A stretch of 46,091 nucleotides of DNA, from the NCBI GenBank assembly GCA_002309015.1, contig DBWM01000042.1, positions 264-46,354 on the forward strand, read 5' to 3'. Position 1 is the first letter of the stretch. Each line of letters starts with the position of its first letter. A program made the translations under genes and the position numbers. Source of the DNA: Myxococcales bacterium UBA1238. GTDB taxonomy: Bacteria > Myxococcota_A > Bradymonadia > UBA7976 > UBA1532. This document shows positions 24,963 through 34,600 of the stretch, piece by piece. The notes beneath the pieces are model-generated. The model did not search any database. It saw nothing but the letters and a program-made list of their open reading frames with translations, and had not been told where the DNA came from.

Positions 24963-26018
24963 ATGCCTTGGACTCGAGATGCTGTTCGTGAATGGTGGAT
25001 GACAGCTACAGCGAGATATCGTGTTGCGGGTAATACTCCTACTGCATTAGCGAAAGTTGATGACAAGTTAGTGGCCTTTGGGAGTGCTCCCTGTGATAAT
25101 AGTTTATCGTCATTGGTTGATGCGTATTGCGATTGGGAATTACTTGGTCATAGGAATAGCACAATCGAACAAGGATTGTCAGCGCTGGTGTGTGATGGAA
25201 TTGGGAGAAATGTAAACTTTAAACTTCTGCGTGCAAAAAGCCTAATCTCTAGAGGATATTTTTTGTATTTTCTTCACAACTTTCTCTATAGGCCGATGGG
25301 ATTAGGAGAGGAAGACCTTTATAATTACTCTGTGAATGTATCAGGATCTGTTGGGGAAGGAGCAAATTATAATCAAGTTCAATTAGCCCCAACACCTGGT
25401 CAATCTCTGTATGGATTGCCGCGAAGTCTTTTGGTTCCTATGATCCCTAACAGTTTGATGGAGAAGGTTGTAGGAACGACAGCAAAACACAAAAGTCCAG
25501 AAATTAAAGATTTTAATCTTGTCAATCTTCTAGATTTTATTCTTGAAGATGAGTTTTGGAAACCTTTTGATTCTAGTCCTGGTAGCATTATTTTCACTCC
25601 GCGATTAAGTGGATGTAGTTTCTTGGTAAGGGAAAATTACAATAAAGGAATACATGAATGTGCACATTTCCAGCCAGCACGCATATTGCAACCCCAAGAA
25701 TTGGGTCGGAAGCATGGCATAGCCACATATAGTAAGCCCTTATTAGCAACTGTATTACGAAAAGCTTACGCAGATAATGAGGAGAGAGTTCACAGGAAAG
25801 GTTATAAGATAAAGTTTATTTATGGTAAGACTGAGACAGGAAAGGAAAAATATAGCTATAGTTGCTTTGCGTCAATTCTAGGAGGTGTGAATCACTTTGG
25901 AATACCAGTGATTTACTCACAAGAATTCAGCACAGCAGTCGATAGAATTGTTCAAATCTTTCCTAAATGGGACGATAAAATTGCTTACTCAGAAACAAAT
26001 GGCATGTTTCTGGGATGA
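24963..26018 (+). CDS. Uncharacterised W-R protein, AT-rich (probably transferred)
   Basis: 351 residues. AAGGA lies about nine bases before the ATG. The N-terminus MPWTRDAVREWWM matches the preceding gene, after which the two diverge; weak similarity returns at CSFLVRENYNKG..FQPARI and YSYSCF..FPKWDD. No known domain, signal peptide or membrane helix is evident. Base composition is strikingly different: three counted 60-base rows gave 45, 27 and 23% G+C, against 57% in the neighbour, and AT-ending codons dominate. The first 25 codons keep the neighbour's style, so the AT-rich body may have been joined to a local N-terminus. This suggests acquisition by transfer. Function is unknown; a host-interaction or conflict protein is possible but unsupported. 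Confidence 0.75.
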   Translation: MPWTRDAVREWWMTATARYRVAGNTPTALAKVDDKLVAFGSAPCDNSLSSLVDAYCDWELLGHRNSTIEQGLSALVCDGIGRNVNFKLLRAKSLISRGYFLYFLHNFLYRPMGLGEEDLYNYSVNVSGSVGEGANYNQVQLAPTPGQSLYGLPRSLLVPMIPNSLMEKVVGTTAKHKSPEIKDFNLVNLLDFILEDEFWKPFDSSPGSIIFTPRLSGCSFLVRENYNKGIHECAHFQPARILQPQELGRKHGIATYSKPLLATVLRKAYADNEERVHRKGYKIKFIYGKTETGKEKYSYSCFASILGGVNHFGIPVIYSQEFSTAVDRIVQIFPKWDDKIAYSETNGMFLG

Positions 26019-26102
26019 TGTAGTGCAATTTCGCCTAATTCTCCTCCCACCCCACCTCCTCCCCACAACACCCTTCCCTCGACACCGTCACCTCTTGTAA
26101 AA

Positions 26103-26133
26103 CGCGCCCGCAGTTGGATTGCGGGAGGGCGCG
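26103..26133 (+). promoter_or_regulatory. Hairpin enclosing the ribosome binding site of the methyltransferase gene
   Basis: CGCGCCCGCA (26103-26112) can pair with TGCGGG (26120-26125) and CGCG (26130-26133), leaving AGGG bulged. This forms a ten-pair stem that ends directly before the ATG at 26134. An alternative is CGCGCCC (26103-26109) with GGGCGCG (26127-26133). Both would cover the Shine-Dalgarno GGGAGGG (26123-26129), so translation may be restrained. Confidence 0.5.
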
Positions 26134-27585
26134 ATGAAACCTGAGGATTTCCCTTTTCTTTTGGATGACGCCTTGTATGAGCCTGACGCTGTGAAGCGCG
26201 ATTTTGCGCGGGGGGTGCTCGCTCGGGAGGCGAATGAGGCGCAGCTTTGCGAGATCCTGGCGTTGCTCGATGCGCCACAGCGGATGACGCGGCGGCGGGC
26301 GGCGCGGATTCTGTCGGAAACGGAGCCGGATCGCGTGCGCGATGTGCTGACGGAGGCGCTGCTCGATTTATCGAAGCCGGTGCGCGTGCGGAGCGAGTCG
26401 GCGCGCATCGTGAGCATGCTGTCGGATTGCGAGGAGGCGCTCGCGGCGGGGTTAAAGGATCCCGATCCCCATGTGAGGCGCGCTTGTGCGAGTCAGGCGG
26501 CGCCGGTGGAGGCGCTGAAGGCGGCGCTTCTGGATGTTGAGACCGGCGAGCGGGCGGCGGAGAGCCTCGATTTGCGGGCTGTGCAGCTCACCGAAGAGGA
26601 GGCCTGGCCGGTAGCGGAGGCCTGGTCGAAGCAGCGCACATGGGATCCGGCTCTCGCGCGGCTTTTGGCGCGGAGTTGTCCGAGGCATCCGGCAGTCAGA
26701 GCGCGCGCGCTCAGCGATGCGGCCTTGCTCGACGATTGGGAAGACAAGGAGGCGCTGCTGGACATCTTAAATGAGCCCCCCTTGCCCAATGGAAGTGAGG
26801 GGGAATCAGAACAGCGCGCTCGCAGGCTCGCTTCGGCGGTTACCCTGAGCCGTATGGGCGTCGATCTTTCGGCATGGGCGGGCGATGACGACGCAAAGCT
26901 TCGCGCGGTGGTGGCCAAGAGCCTCGATCCGGCGTCAGATCTGCTCGATAAGCTCGTAAACGATCCCGATCCCGGCGTGAGATGGCTTGCGGAGCGGACC
27001 AGGCTGGGCGCTTACACCAAGGAGGCGCAGGATCGCATCAAAGGGCGCCACGCGAGGCTCGACAGCCCTTCGGCCAGGCCGCCATACGGCATTCACGAGC
27101 GCGATTTGGAGAACCTCACGCTGCCCCCCCGGAGGCATGCGGCGCTGGCCTTGTGTCACACGCGGTTCGACATCAATCTGGGCGTTGCGGTGCGGAGCGC
27201 AGAGGCGGCGGGCCTTGAGGAGGTCTTCATTCTGGGCAAGGAGGAGATCTTTAAGAGCCCGCTTCGGGGAACGGATCTGGTGTTAAAGCTGACCCACGTG
27301 CAGTCGCCCGCAGAACTCCTGCGCCTTGCCCGTCAGCGCGGCTATCAGCTCGTAGCGGTGCAGCAGACCCCAAATTCTGAATCCTATCTCACAGCAAACT
27401 ATCCCCCTTGCCCCATCTTTGTGATGGGCGCCGAAGATTTGGGCGTGCCTCCTGAGCTTCGCGCCGGTGCCGATCTCGCGGTCGAGATCCCCATGTTTGG
27501 CCTGATCGACAGCCTGAATGTAGCCGCAGCGGCCACAACCGTCATGCTCACCTGGGCCTCGATGACGGCATCATCCGCAAAGTGA
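26134..27585 (+). CDS. HEAT-repeat protein fused to a SpoU/TrmH-type RNA 2'-O-methyltransferase
   Basis: 483 residues from the ATG at 26134. The first ~310 residues are helical repeats of HEAT type (ALxDxxxxVRxxSARIVS, LKDPDPHVRRACASQA, LVNDPDPGVRWLAERT). Residues about 335-480 are a SpoU-class SPOUT domain with its three motifs: FDINLGVAVRSAEAAGL (motif 1, usual Asn and Arg), IFVMGAEDLGVP (motif 2), and IPMFGLIDSLNVAAAATTVM (motif 3, the knot with Ser-Leu-Asn-Val). SpoU enzymes methylate the 2'-hydroxyl of ribose in tRNA or rRNA with S-adenosylmethionine; the N-terminal part usually supplies RNA binding. A HEAT array in that place is unusual and may replace the standard RNA-binding module. 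The target cannot be told. It is transcribed alone. Confidence 0.88.
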   Translation: MKPEDFPFLLDDALYEPDAVKRDFARGVLAREANEAQLCEILALLDAPQRMTRRRAARILSETEPDRVRDVLTEALLDLSKPVRVRSESARIVSMLSDCEEALAAGLKDPDPHVRRACASQAAPVEALKAALLDVETGERAAESLDLRAVQLTEEEAWPVAEAWSKQRTWDPALARLLARSCPRHPAVRARALSDAALLDDWEDKEALLDILNEPPLPNGSEGESEQRARRLASAVTLSRMGVDLSAWAGDDDAKLRAVVAKSLDPASDLLDKLVNDPDPGVRWLAERTRLGAYTKEAQDRIKGRHARLDSPSARPPYGIHERDLENLTLPPRRHAALALCHTRFDINLGVAVRSAEAAGLEEVFILGKEEIFKSPLRGTDLVLKLTHVQSPAELLRLARQRGYQLVAVQQTPNSESYLTANYPPCPIFVMGAEDLGVPPELRAGADLAVEIPMFGLIDSLNVAAAATTVMLTWASMTASSAK

Positions 27586-27696
27586 GCCTTCAGGTATCAC
27601 GCCTTCTTACAAAATCTGCAAAACCTCTCCAATCTAGTCTCGATTTTTGCTGCATACTCAAAATCTGCCATGAAATGCACCATCCCAGATGATGTC

Positions 27697-27894
27697 GGGG
27701 ATTTTATGCATTGAATCCGGATCCTGGAATATAGGCAGGGCGCATTCAGGCATTGAATGCCGATCCATGAATACTGGTATAAAGCATTCACGCATTGAAT
27801 GCCGATTCAGGGATGTTGGTGAAGCGCATTCAGGCATTGAATCCGGATCATGAAATGTGGGTGATGCGGATTCACGTATTTTATACGAGAATCC
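27697..27894. repeat. Five hairpin-forming units with an exact 42-bp period
   Basis: The unit core (GCATTGAATGCCG in copies 2 and 3) begins at 27708, 27750, 27792 and 27834, and the degenerate fifth (GTATTTTATAC) at 27876, each exactly 42 bases apart. Copies 2 and 3 fold as GCATTCA-5 nt-TGAATGC. Copy 5 folds as GGATTC/GAATCC with an inner GTAT/ATAC. Copy 1 can pair GGATT with AATCC. Both stem arms change together between copies, which suggests that the fold is kept. No unique spacers exist, so this is not a CRISPR. One plus frame reads as 14-residue repeats (RIQALNAD) but has stops in the first copies. Confidence 0.8.
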
Positions 27895-28129
27895 GATGGG
27901 AGCGACTTCGTGAAGAAGAACGCGTCCGCATGATGCGTGCGTTCAGGAAGGCTTTAAAGAAGGGGATACGGGTTGGTTAAAGAAGGGCGAGTTTAAGGTT
28001 CGACGCAGGCACCGTGACCTTGAGGTCCTTCCAGATCTGTATCATGGGTTGGGTAATCGCTGGGTAGATTCAGCTTCCAGGCATTGTCATATATGCAGTC
28101 GATTTCTATGGCCGGTGATTAATCTCAAT

Positions 28130-28500
28130 CTGATTGTCTTTGAGCATCAAAACCACAGTTGCAGGATGTCTTTGTCAGCAGATTATCTGAGCATATGCTG
28201 GTGAAAAGCTCATCACAATCCTGTTCACTGGATTTGCTCATATCCAATGTGCATGTACCTGCTCATGCCACTGCGCTTTCTTCACAGCTGTATATCTCGT
28301 TGATGGCTTGATTGATACCTTCGCCATCGCAGGAATACATGTTTTTACTGCTGCATGTTACGGGAGATTACTCATTTGCGACGCATGAGGCGGTATTTTT
28401 AGCCAGGCTGGCAGCTTTAGGTGGTATTTCATGCGTCGCCATCGTCATCGCAAGCGCAGGTGATCCTGGCGTTGCAGTCATCCCCTTGGTTCACCGGCTT
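28130..28500 (-). pseudogene. Decayed C-terminal modules of the giant Cys-rich lipoprotein gene
   Basis: The DNA at 28360-28490 aligns by eye with the intact module at about 29130-29260: both have TTTGCGACGCAT, then GCGG, AGCTnnAGGTGGT, GTCGCCATCGTC and CGCAAGCG in the same order and near-equal spacing. On the minus strand it reads DDCNARITCACDDDGDA followed by stops in NTT and SC positions, a ruined copy of DDCSDDTTYACGDDGDTLTT. Farther left, TGATTGTCTT near 28132 matches the next module. It lies 3' of the present stop at 28630, so the gene was once longer. Confidence 0.7.
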
Positions 28501-28629
28501 TCAGGCATCGCGATGATCAGATCCAGAGACCGGTTGACAGCTGTATGGGATGATTGGGATATCAGATCAGATTGGGGATGAGGTCAATTTTGTGGGCGAG
28601 GCGTTTAGGCGGGAGGGGCCGGCGGGAAA

Positions 28630-31600
28630 TCAGGGGTTCGATTCCTCTGTTGTGGATGAAGGCGGGATGCAGCTGGCGTGGTCGCCCTCTTGGTGGCATT
28701 GGTAGCCGGTTTCTTCATCACTCGCCAGATAAGGATAGCTGCCGGGTAAGACATGGGTGCAATCGACGTGCTCATCCCCTTGCGATTTGCAGGTCGCATG
28801 ATTGGTCACAGAGTCGTCGCAGACGTTGATGGTGATGTGTAAGGTGTTGTCTTCGCAATATCCGGTGTTTTGGGCGCTGCAATTCTCAGAGCTGGTGGTC
28901 GGTTTACAGCCAGCGAATTTGCCGTCAGCGTTGACCTCGCAGCTGAAGGTGGTGGTGGTTAAGCTGTCGTTATCATCGCAAACGGCGGTATTCAGGTTGC
29001 TGCAGGAGTCTTCGGACAGCATGAAATCGCAGGCATCGTGTTTGTCAGGTTCAGAGGCCTTCCTGCAGATGTAGGTGAAGTTTTGGAACATTGTATGAGT
29101 TACGCAGCTTCCGGTGTTGCTGTCGCTGCATTTGACTTTGGTGGGATTTGCGACGCATTCGGCGGTTTTTTGAGCGGCGTTTGCCACACAGCTGAAGGTG
29201 GTGGTGGTTAAGGTGTCGCCATCGTCACCGCAAGCGTAGGTGGTGTCATCACTGCAGTCGTCTACGGGAGTCACTACCGGTTTACATTCAGCGTTTTTGT
29301 TGTTCGCGTCAGAAACACAGCTGTGCTTGAGCTCGACCACTTGATTGTCTTCGTTGCAGGTTGTTTTGTCCAACGAGCTGCATTGCATATCGTCCGTGGA
29401 ATACTTGCAGATGGCCTTGCCGTCCGACATCGAGCATTTGTTCAGATTAAAGTAGAGCTTGTCAGGATTGGTTGCGTGGCAGGAGGTGTAGTCTTGGACG
29501 CTGCAATCCTCAAACGCCTTGCTCGGCTTGCAGTAAGCTTTTTCGCTGAAGGCGTCGGGTTGCGCACAGGTATAGGTGATGGTGACGGCCTTGGTTTCTT
29601 CTTCGCAGGCATACTCGGTTAAGCCGCCGCAATCGGTCACCTGAGCTGCAGCGCAGCGGCCGGTGTCTTCATCGCAGGTGGCGGTCTTGGTGATCAGGCT
29701 GTTGCCGTCGCAGAAGGTGGCTTCGTTGCAGGCGGTCACGATCTCGGTCGCGTTGTCGTAGACGCATTCGCCCTTGACGCGATCCCATTCGCCAATGCGC
29801 CTGATGCTGGCGTGAGTGTCGTCGCTGCAGGTCTCTTCGATGCAGTCTTCGGTTGCAGGCTGTTCGTGAGTCTCGACGCATGCGCCATCGATGCAGATCT
29901 TGTTGTCGTCGCAGAGCTCGTGGAGCCTGAGGTCATTCTCGGGAACGGGTTTGTCGCATTGCCTGGTCGCGGGGTTGTAGCTGTAGGCGGTCTTCTGCAG
30001 GTAGAGAGCCGCAGGATTCTCGCCGCAAACGACAGTTTCCTTGGCTTCGACGTCGCTGCAGTCCTGCTCGATGCAGCCCAGGCCTTCGTCGGATTCACCG
30101 CAGAACTCAGTGGTCTTGTTGCATGAGGTCTTCACTTGGCTGTCGCAAAGGATCTCGCCTTCAACCATGCTGCAGGTGCCGGCAGGCTCTGCGATGTCGC
30201 CCTCGTCGCTGCAGAAGGCATCATTGCCGCAAATCTCGCTGCAATTCTTGATGACGGGGTCATGATTCTCGTTTTCGACGCAAATCTTGGCGGTCGTGGC
30301 CTCTTTATTGATCTTTGTGTCGCAGACGCATTCGCCGCTCTCTGGGTCGAGGGAGGCTGTTCCCAGGGTTTCCACTCGGTTGCCGTTGAGATCGCAGCTT
30401 TCAATGCCGGTTTCGCAGTTCTTCGATTCGCAGGGATCGACGCAGTCTGCCGCAGCGCCCTCTCCATCGCAGAAGGCTCCGGTAGCGCAGTCGATGCCGG
30501 CTTCTGTTTCGCAAGCTGGCTGACCCTCTTTCACGACGCATCTGCCGGTTTGAGTCAGGAAACCCGAGGCATCCTGGTTGCAGCCATCTTTGGTGCCAGC
30601 TTTGCAGTTGAGGCCTGCTGCTTCGCAGGGATCGACGCAGTGATTCTGGTTGGCAGGGCAGGTCTTCTGGTTGCCGTTGGCATCCTTGCCGCACTCCATC
30701 AACTCGTAACCGCACGCGCATTGGTCGTTTTCGCCGAGAACTGCGGTCGCGATCTTTACCTTGCCATCTTCACAACCGATGGGGTTGTCAACGTCACATC
30801 CACTGGGCGCTGTTGCGCAGGGATCTGGGATGCAATCGGTACCTGCAAAGTTGCAAATCTCGCCAGACGGGCATGCTTCAGAAGTGGTTTCGGTCAGGCA
30901 GGCCGCTTCACCGTTCAGATCGATGACGCATTGAACAGTGGAGCTGATGTGCTTGTCGTTTTCACATGTGCCACTTGGGACAGGCCCGCAATCTTTGCTT
31001 GCACAAGGAGAGACAGATTCTGAGAAGTGGATATCGATGGGGTCGAGACAAACCGGACCCTCTTCATTGTCGAATGCGATGCACCATCGGAAGGACTGGG
31101 GGTACTTGTCGTCATGTCTGGCTGCGAGTTCAGCAAAGTTGATGTCTACAAAATACTTGTCATTGTTGGGATCGCTGAACGTGACATCGGGTGTTGCATA
31201 AACTTTGTGAGCCGGAGCATATCCGTCTCCTTCAAGTGCAACATAGATCTTTAATGGGCTTGCATCGGAGTTGTCTGCAGTTTCCAAGAAATCGACGCCT
31301 TCGGTAAGATTGGTCAAACCGTCGACGAAGAACTGAGCTTCAAAGCGATGATTGCTGGGATCGTCTTTGTATACGTAAATGTTGCTGCTGGAAGGTGCGT
31401 AGAGTTTGATGTAGTCGTCGGAGCTGTTGGAAGTGAGCTTCTGCTCGAGGACGTTGATTGCAACCTCACCTTCGCTGACGTCGGTCACGCAGGGGCCACC
31501 GGCAACGCAGTGAACACCCGCAACGCTGCAGGCGGTAAAGGAGGGATCGCCCGAGAGCGCGTCGACGCTGAGATTGGCGTAGAATGCGTGTTCGCCAGCC

Positions 31601-34600
31601 TCAAAATCGTTGCTCGGGAACCAGGCGGTCACGCGATACTCATCGTCGGCGCCTTCAACGGGGTTAATCGTCAGTTTGTCGGATGAGATGCCCGAAGCAT
31701 TTGCGGCCTGGGTGCCGAGTCTGAGCGTGATGCGGCGGCTCAGATTTTCGCTGGCGTCAACCTTGGACTCGTTGATGCTGAGCGAGACGGGGATTTGATA
31801 GGGCACAAAATCGCCATTCTCATCGAGATGGCCTGCGCCTTGCATGAAGGTGACGGCTTGGGCCGCATCGAGCTTGCAGGCGTCGACCGGCTTGTGACAG
31901 AGCTCTTCAAATGGGGGCAGTTTGCCGATCTCGTCGCCGTCCTGCGCTTCGCCTGCTGCCCAGTCGAGTTTGCAGAGTTCGCGTTTGCAACCGGTGACAT
32001 CGCTGGCGTCGCAAATGCCTCCGTCGCAGGCGTCGCTGCCCTGATTGTAGCAGTCGATGGTTCCTCCTGCGTCGACGCAGTAAGCGCTGTGGAAGACGTT
32101 ATAGCTGTAGCCGTCGGGGTTTGGGTTGCAGGCCTCGCGGATGTCGTTGTGCAGGTCTTCGTAGTGGCAATGGCCGTAACCATCTTCTTCGGGAACGCAG
32201 CTGACGCGATCGAACGCCTTGCCGGGGGGGCAGTCCGAAACGCCTTTGCTGGGATCGCAGCAGGCAAAATCGACGCTCGTCTCCTCGCAAAGACCGCTCT
32301 CCGCATTGCAGCTGAGCGCGATGCATTGGGCCTTTTGCTCAGGGGTCGCTTCGCAGAGTGCCGGATTTACATCGCAGCAATTCGTTTGATCGTAGGTGCA
32401 GACGCCGAACTTCTCGCCCGAGGCGATGGTGCAGCTGGGCGCAGTTTCACATGCGCGGGCCTTGCATTGCGCGGTGTTGTCGGTGCTGCAGGCTGTGGGA
32501 TCTTCCTCGAAGTGGCATGAACCATTGGGTGCGGTGAATGCATCGTAGAGGCAGTATGCATTCTTGAGATCCTTCGGATTGCAGTCGAGCTCGGGGGTGC
32601 AGCAAGCCTCGTTGCGTACAGGAATGCAGGTCCGGTAAGCGTCGCCTGTGTTTGCAAGGTCGCAAGCAAACGAGAAGCAAGTGTTGGGCTCTCCGCAATC
32701 TTCCGCAGTTAAGCAGCAGTCTTCGATCGGGGTGTATTTGCAGCTGCCTTCGGTCCCTTCGGCGGGCATCTCGCAGGTGGGAGCTGGGCTGCTCGCCTGG
32801 CAGTTCATCTCCACGGGAGTCGGGCATTCGGTCGCTTGTACGCAGCAGTTGTCTTTGGCCGTTGCGACGCATTCGTGAGCGCTGTTGCAAGTGAAGTCTT
32901 TGCAGGCCTGAGTCGCGCAGTCTTCAGTTTCGAAGCAGGCGACGACTTCAAAATGTCCCGCATCCGTTGCGTGGTAAACGCCGTTTTCTTCACCGCTTTC
33001 AGGAGCGGCGGCAAAGATGCTGTCGCAGTAGACGTTGAAGCTCTCTCCGCCATCGGTCGAGATGCGCGCTGCGAATTCGTAGGTGCCCACGTCCGTGTTT
33101 GTCGCATCGAGTTTGGCGTTAAACACGCGGGGATTGGTGACGCCAGCGATGGTGGGCAGATCGGTGGTCTGCTCGGTCGCTTCGATCCAGTTTGTAAACG
33201 CGGGGTCGCCTGAGACAGTGGCGGTTCCAAAGCCGAATTCCACCACCAGGGCGTCCTTGGACAAAGCTTCGGCTGAGGTTAAGGCCACGGAGACATCGAC
33301 CTGGCCGCCAGCGAGGATTTGAGGCGTCGTTTCGGCGAGGATGAGCGCGCAGTAATCGATATCGACGTCGTTAAATGCACAGGTCCCTGATGTGTCGCCT
33401 TCCTGTGCTGTGACGCAGTGAAGCCCTTCGGCGCAGGCCACGTGATCGCTGCAGCAAACATTCACCTGAGCGAGGGGAGCTGTCGCGTTGTAGACGCATT
33501 TGCCCGATGTGCAGGAGGCCGTCAGGTTGAGGGCCTGGTAGCAGGCGTCATTGCAATCTGTGGTTTGCTGGCAGGGTTCGCAGGTTTCGTTATTTTGGTA
33601 ATCGCAGCGACCCGAAACGCAGATGGGGGTGTGGCAGGCATCCGGGGCCGCGTTGCAGGCGCTCACGTCGGATTCGCTGCAAGGGGTGCAGGCGGCGCCG
33701 TTTAAATCATCGGCGGCGGCGTATTCGCATTTACCCTCGGGGCAGAGGGCTTTCTGGCAGGCGTTCGGATGGCAGTCTTCGGCAGCGCTCTCTTCGGTGC
33801 AAACGGTGCAGTTGCTGATGTTGCGATAGCTGCATTTGCCCGAGCTGCATGTGGCGGTCTGGCAGGCGTTCGGATGGCAGCCCTCGATGACGCCGTCGGT
33901 CACGGTGCAGGGTTCGCAGGTTTGGCCTGCAGCCAGGGTTTTGTCTTTCTTGCCGCAAACGCCTTCCGTCTCACCGCTCTCGCGGTTGCAAACGAGGGTT
34001 TCGCAGGCGTTCGGGTTCAGGTAGGCGCAATCCGTGGTGCGCGTCGATTGGGTGCAGCAGGCTTCGATATGTTCGTAGACGCATTTGCCTTCTTCGCTGC
34101 ATGAGGCCCTTTGGCATCGGCCTGCCGAGAGGCAGTCGGTCTCGACGGTCTCCGGCGTGCAGGGTTCGCAGTTGCTGATGGCGCTTGTAGAGCAGGTGCC
34201 CGAAGTGGTGCATTGCACGTTTTGGCAAACGGAGGGCGCGGGACAGTCATCAACATTGCTGCAGAGGGTGCAGTCGGGATCTTTGATTTGCTCGCAAAGA
34301 TGGGTTTGGGTGTTGCAGTGGGCCGTGTGGCAGAAGGATTCCGGATGGCAGTCGCGCTCATCTTTGCAGCAGTTCGGAATGGCTTCTTCACCGCATTTTT
34401 TGTTCTCGCAAGTCGGCAGATGGCAGATGTCGCTGACCGGGCATTCGTCGCTCGACAGGCAGCAGTCGGGAATGGGTTGCTGAACACAGCGGTGATCGCT
34501 GCAGGCTGCGTTATGGCAAGCGTCGATCGGATCGCCGCATTGGGAGGAGTTCAGGCAGCATTCGGGAATCTGCTCGAAGCCGCATTGCTCTTCGCTGCAG

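Larger units (their letters stand above)
27586..28629. other. Long gene-free region between two genes
   Basis: About 1 kb without a supported gene. From left to right it holds a short spacer with two AAAATCTGC copies (27610-27670), a five-unit 42-bp hairpin array (27697-27894), a short basic open frame tail (to 27980) without a credible start, and decayed sequence of the Cys-rich gene that ends at 28630 (about 28130-28500). No terminator with a T-tract was found for either flanking gene. Confidence 0.6.

Noticed and set aside
27697..27894. CRISPR array
   Set aside because: Units are contiguous with no unique spacers, and no cas gene is near; the same applies to the arrays at 636 and 45652.
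27795..27980. 61-codon basic frame starting inside the hairpin array
   Set aside because: The start lies within a repeat unit, earlier units carry stops in the same frame, and there is no ribosome binding site; it may be a relic only.
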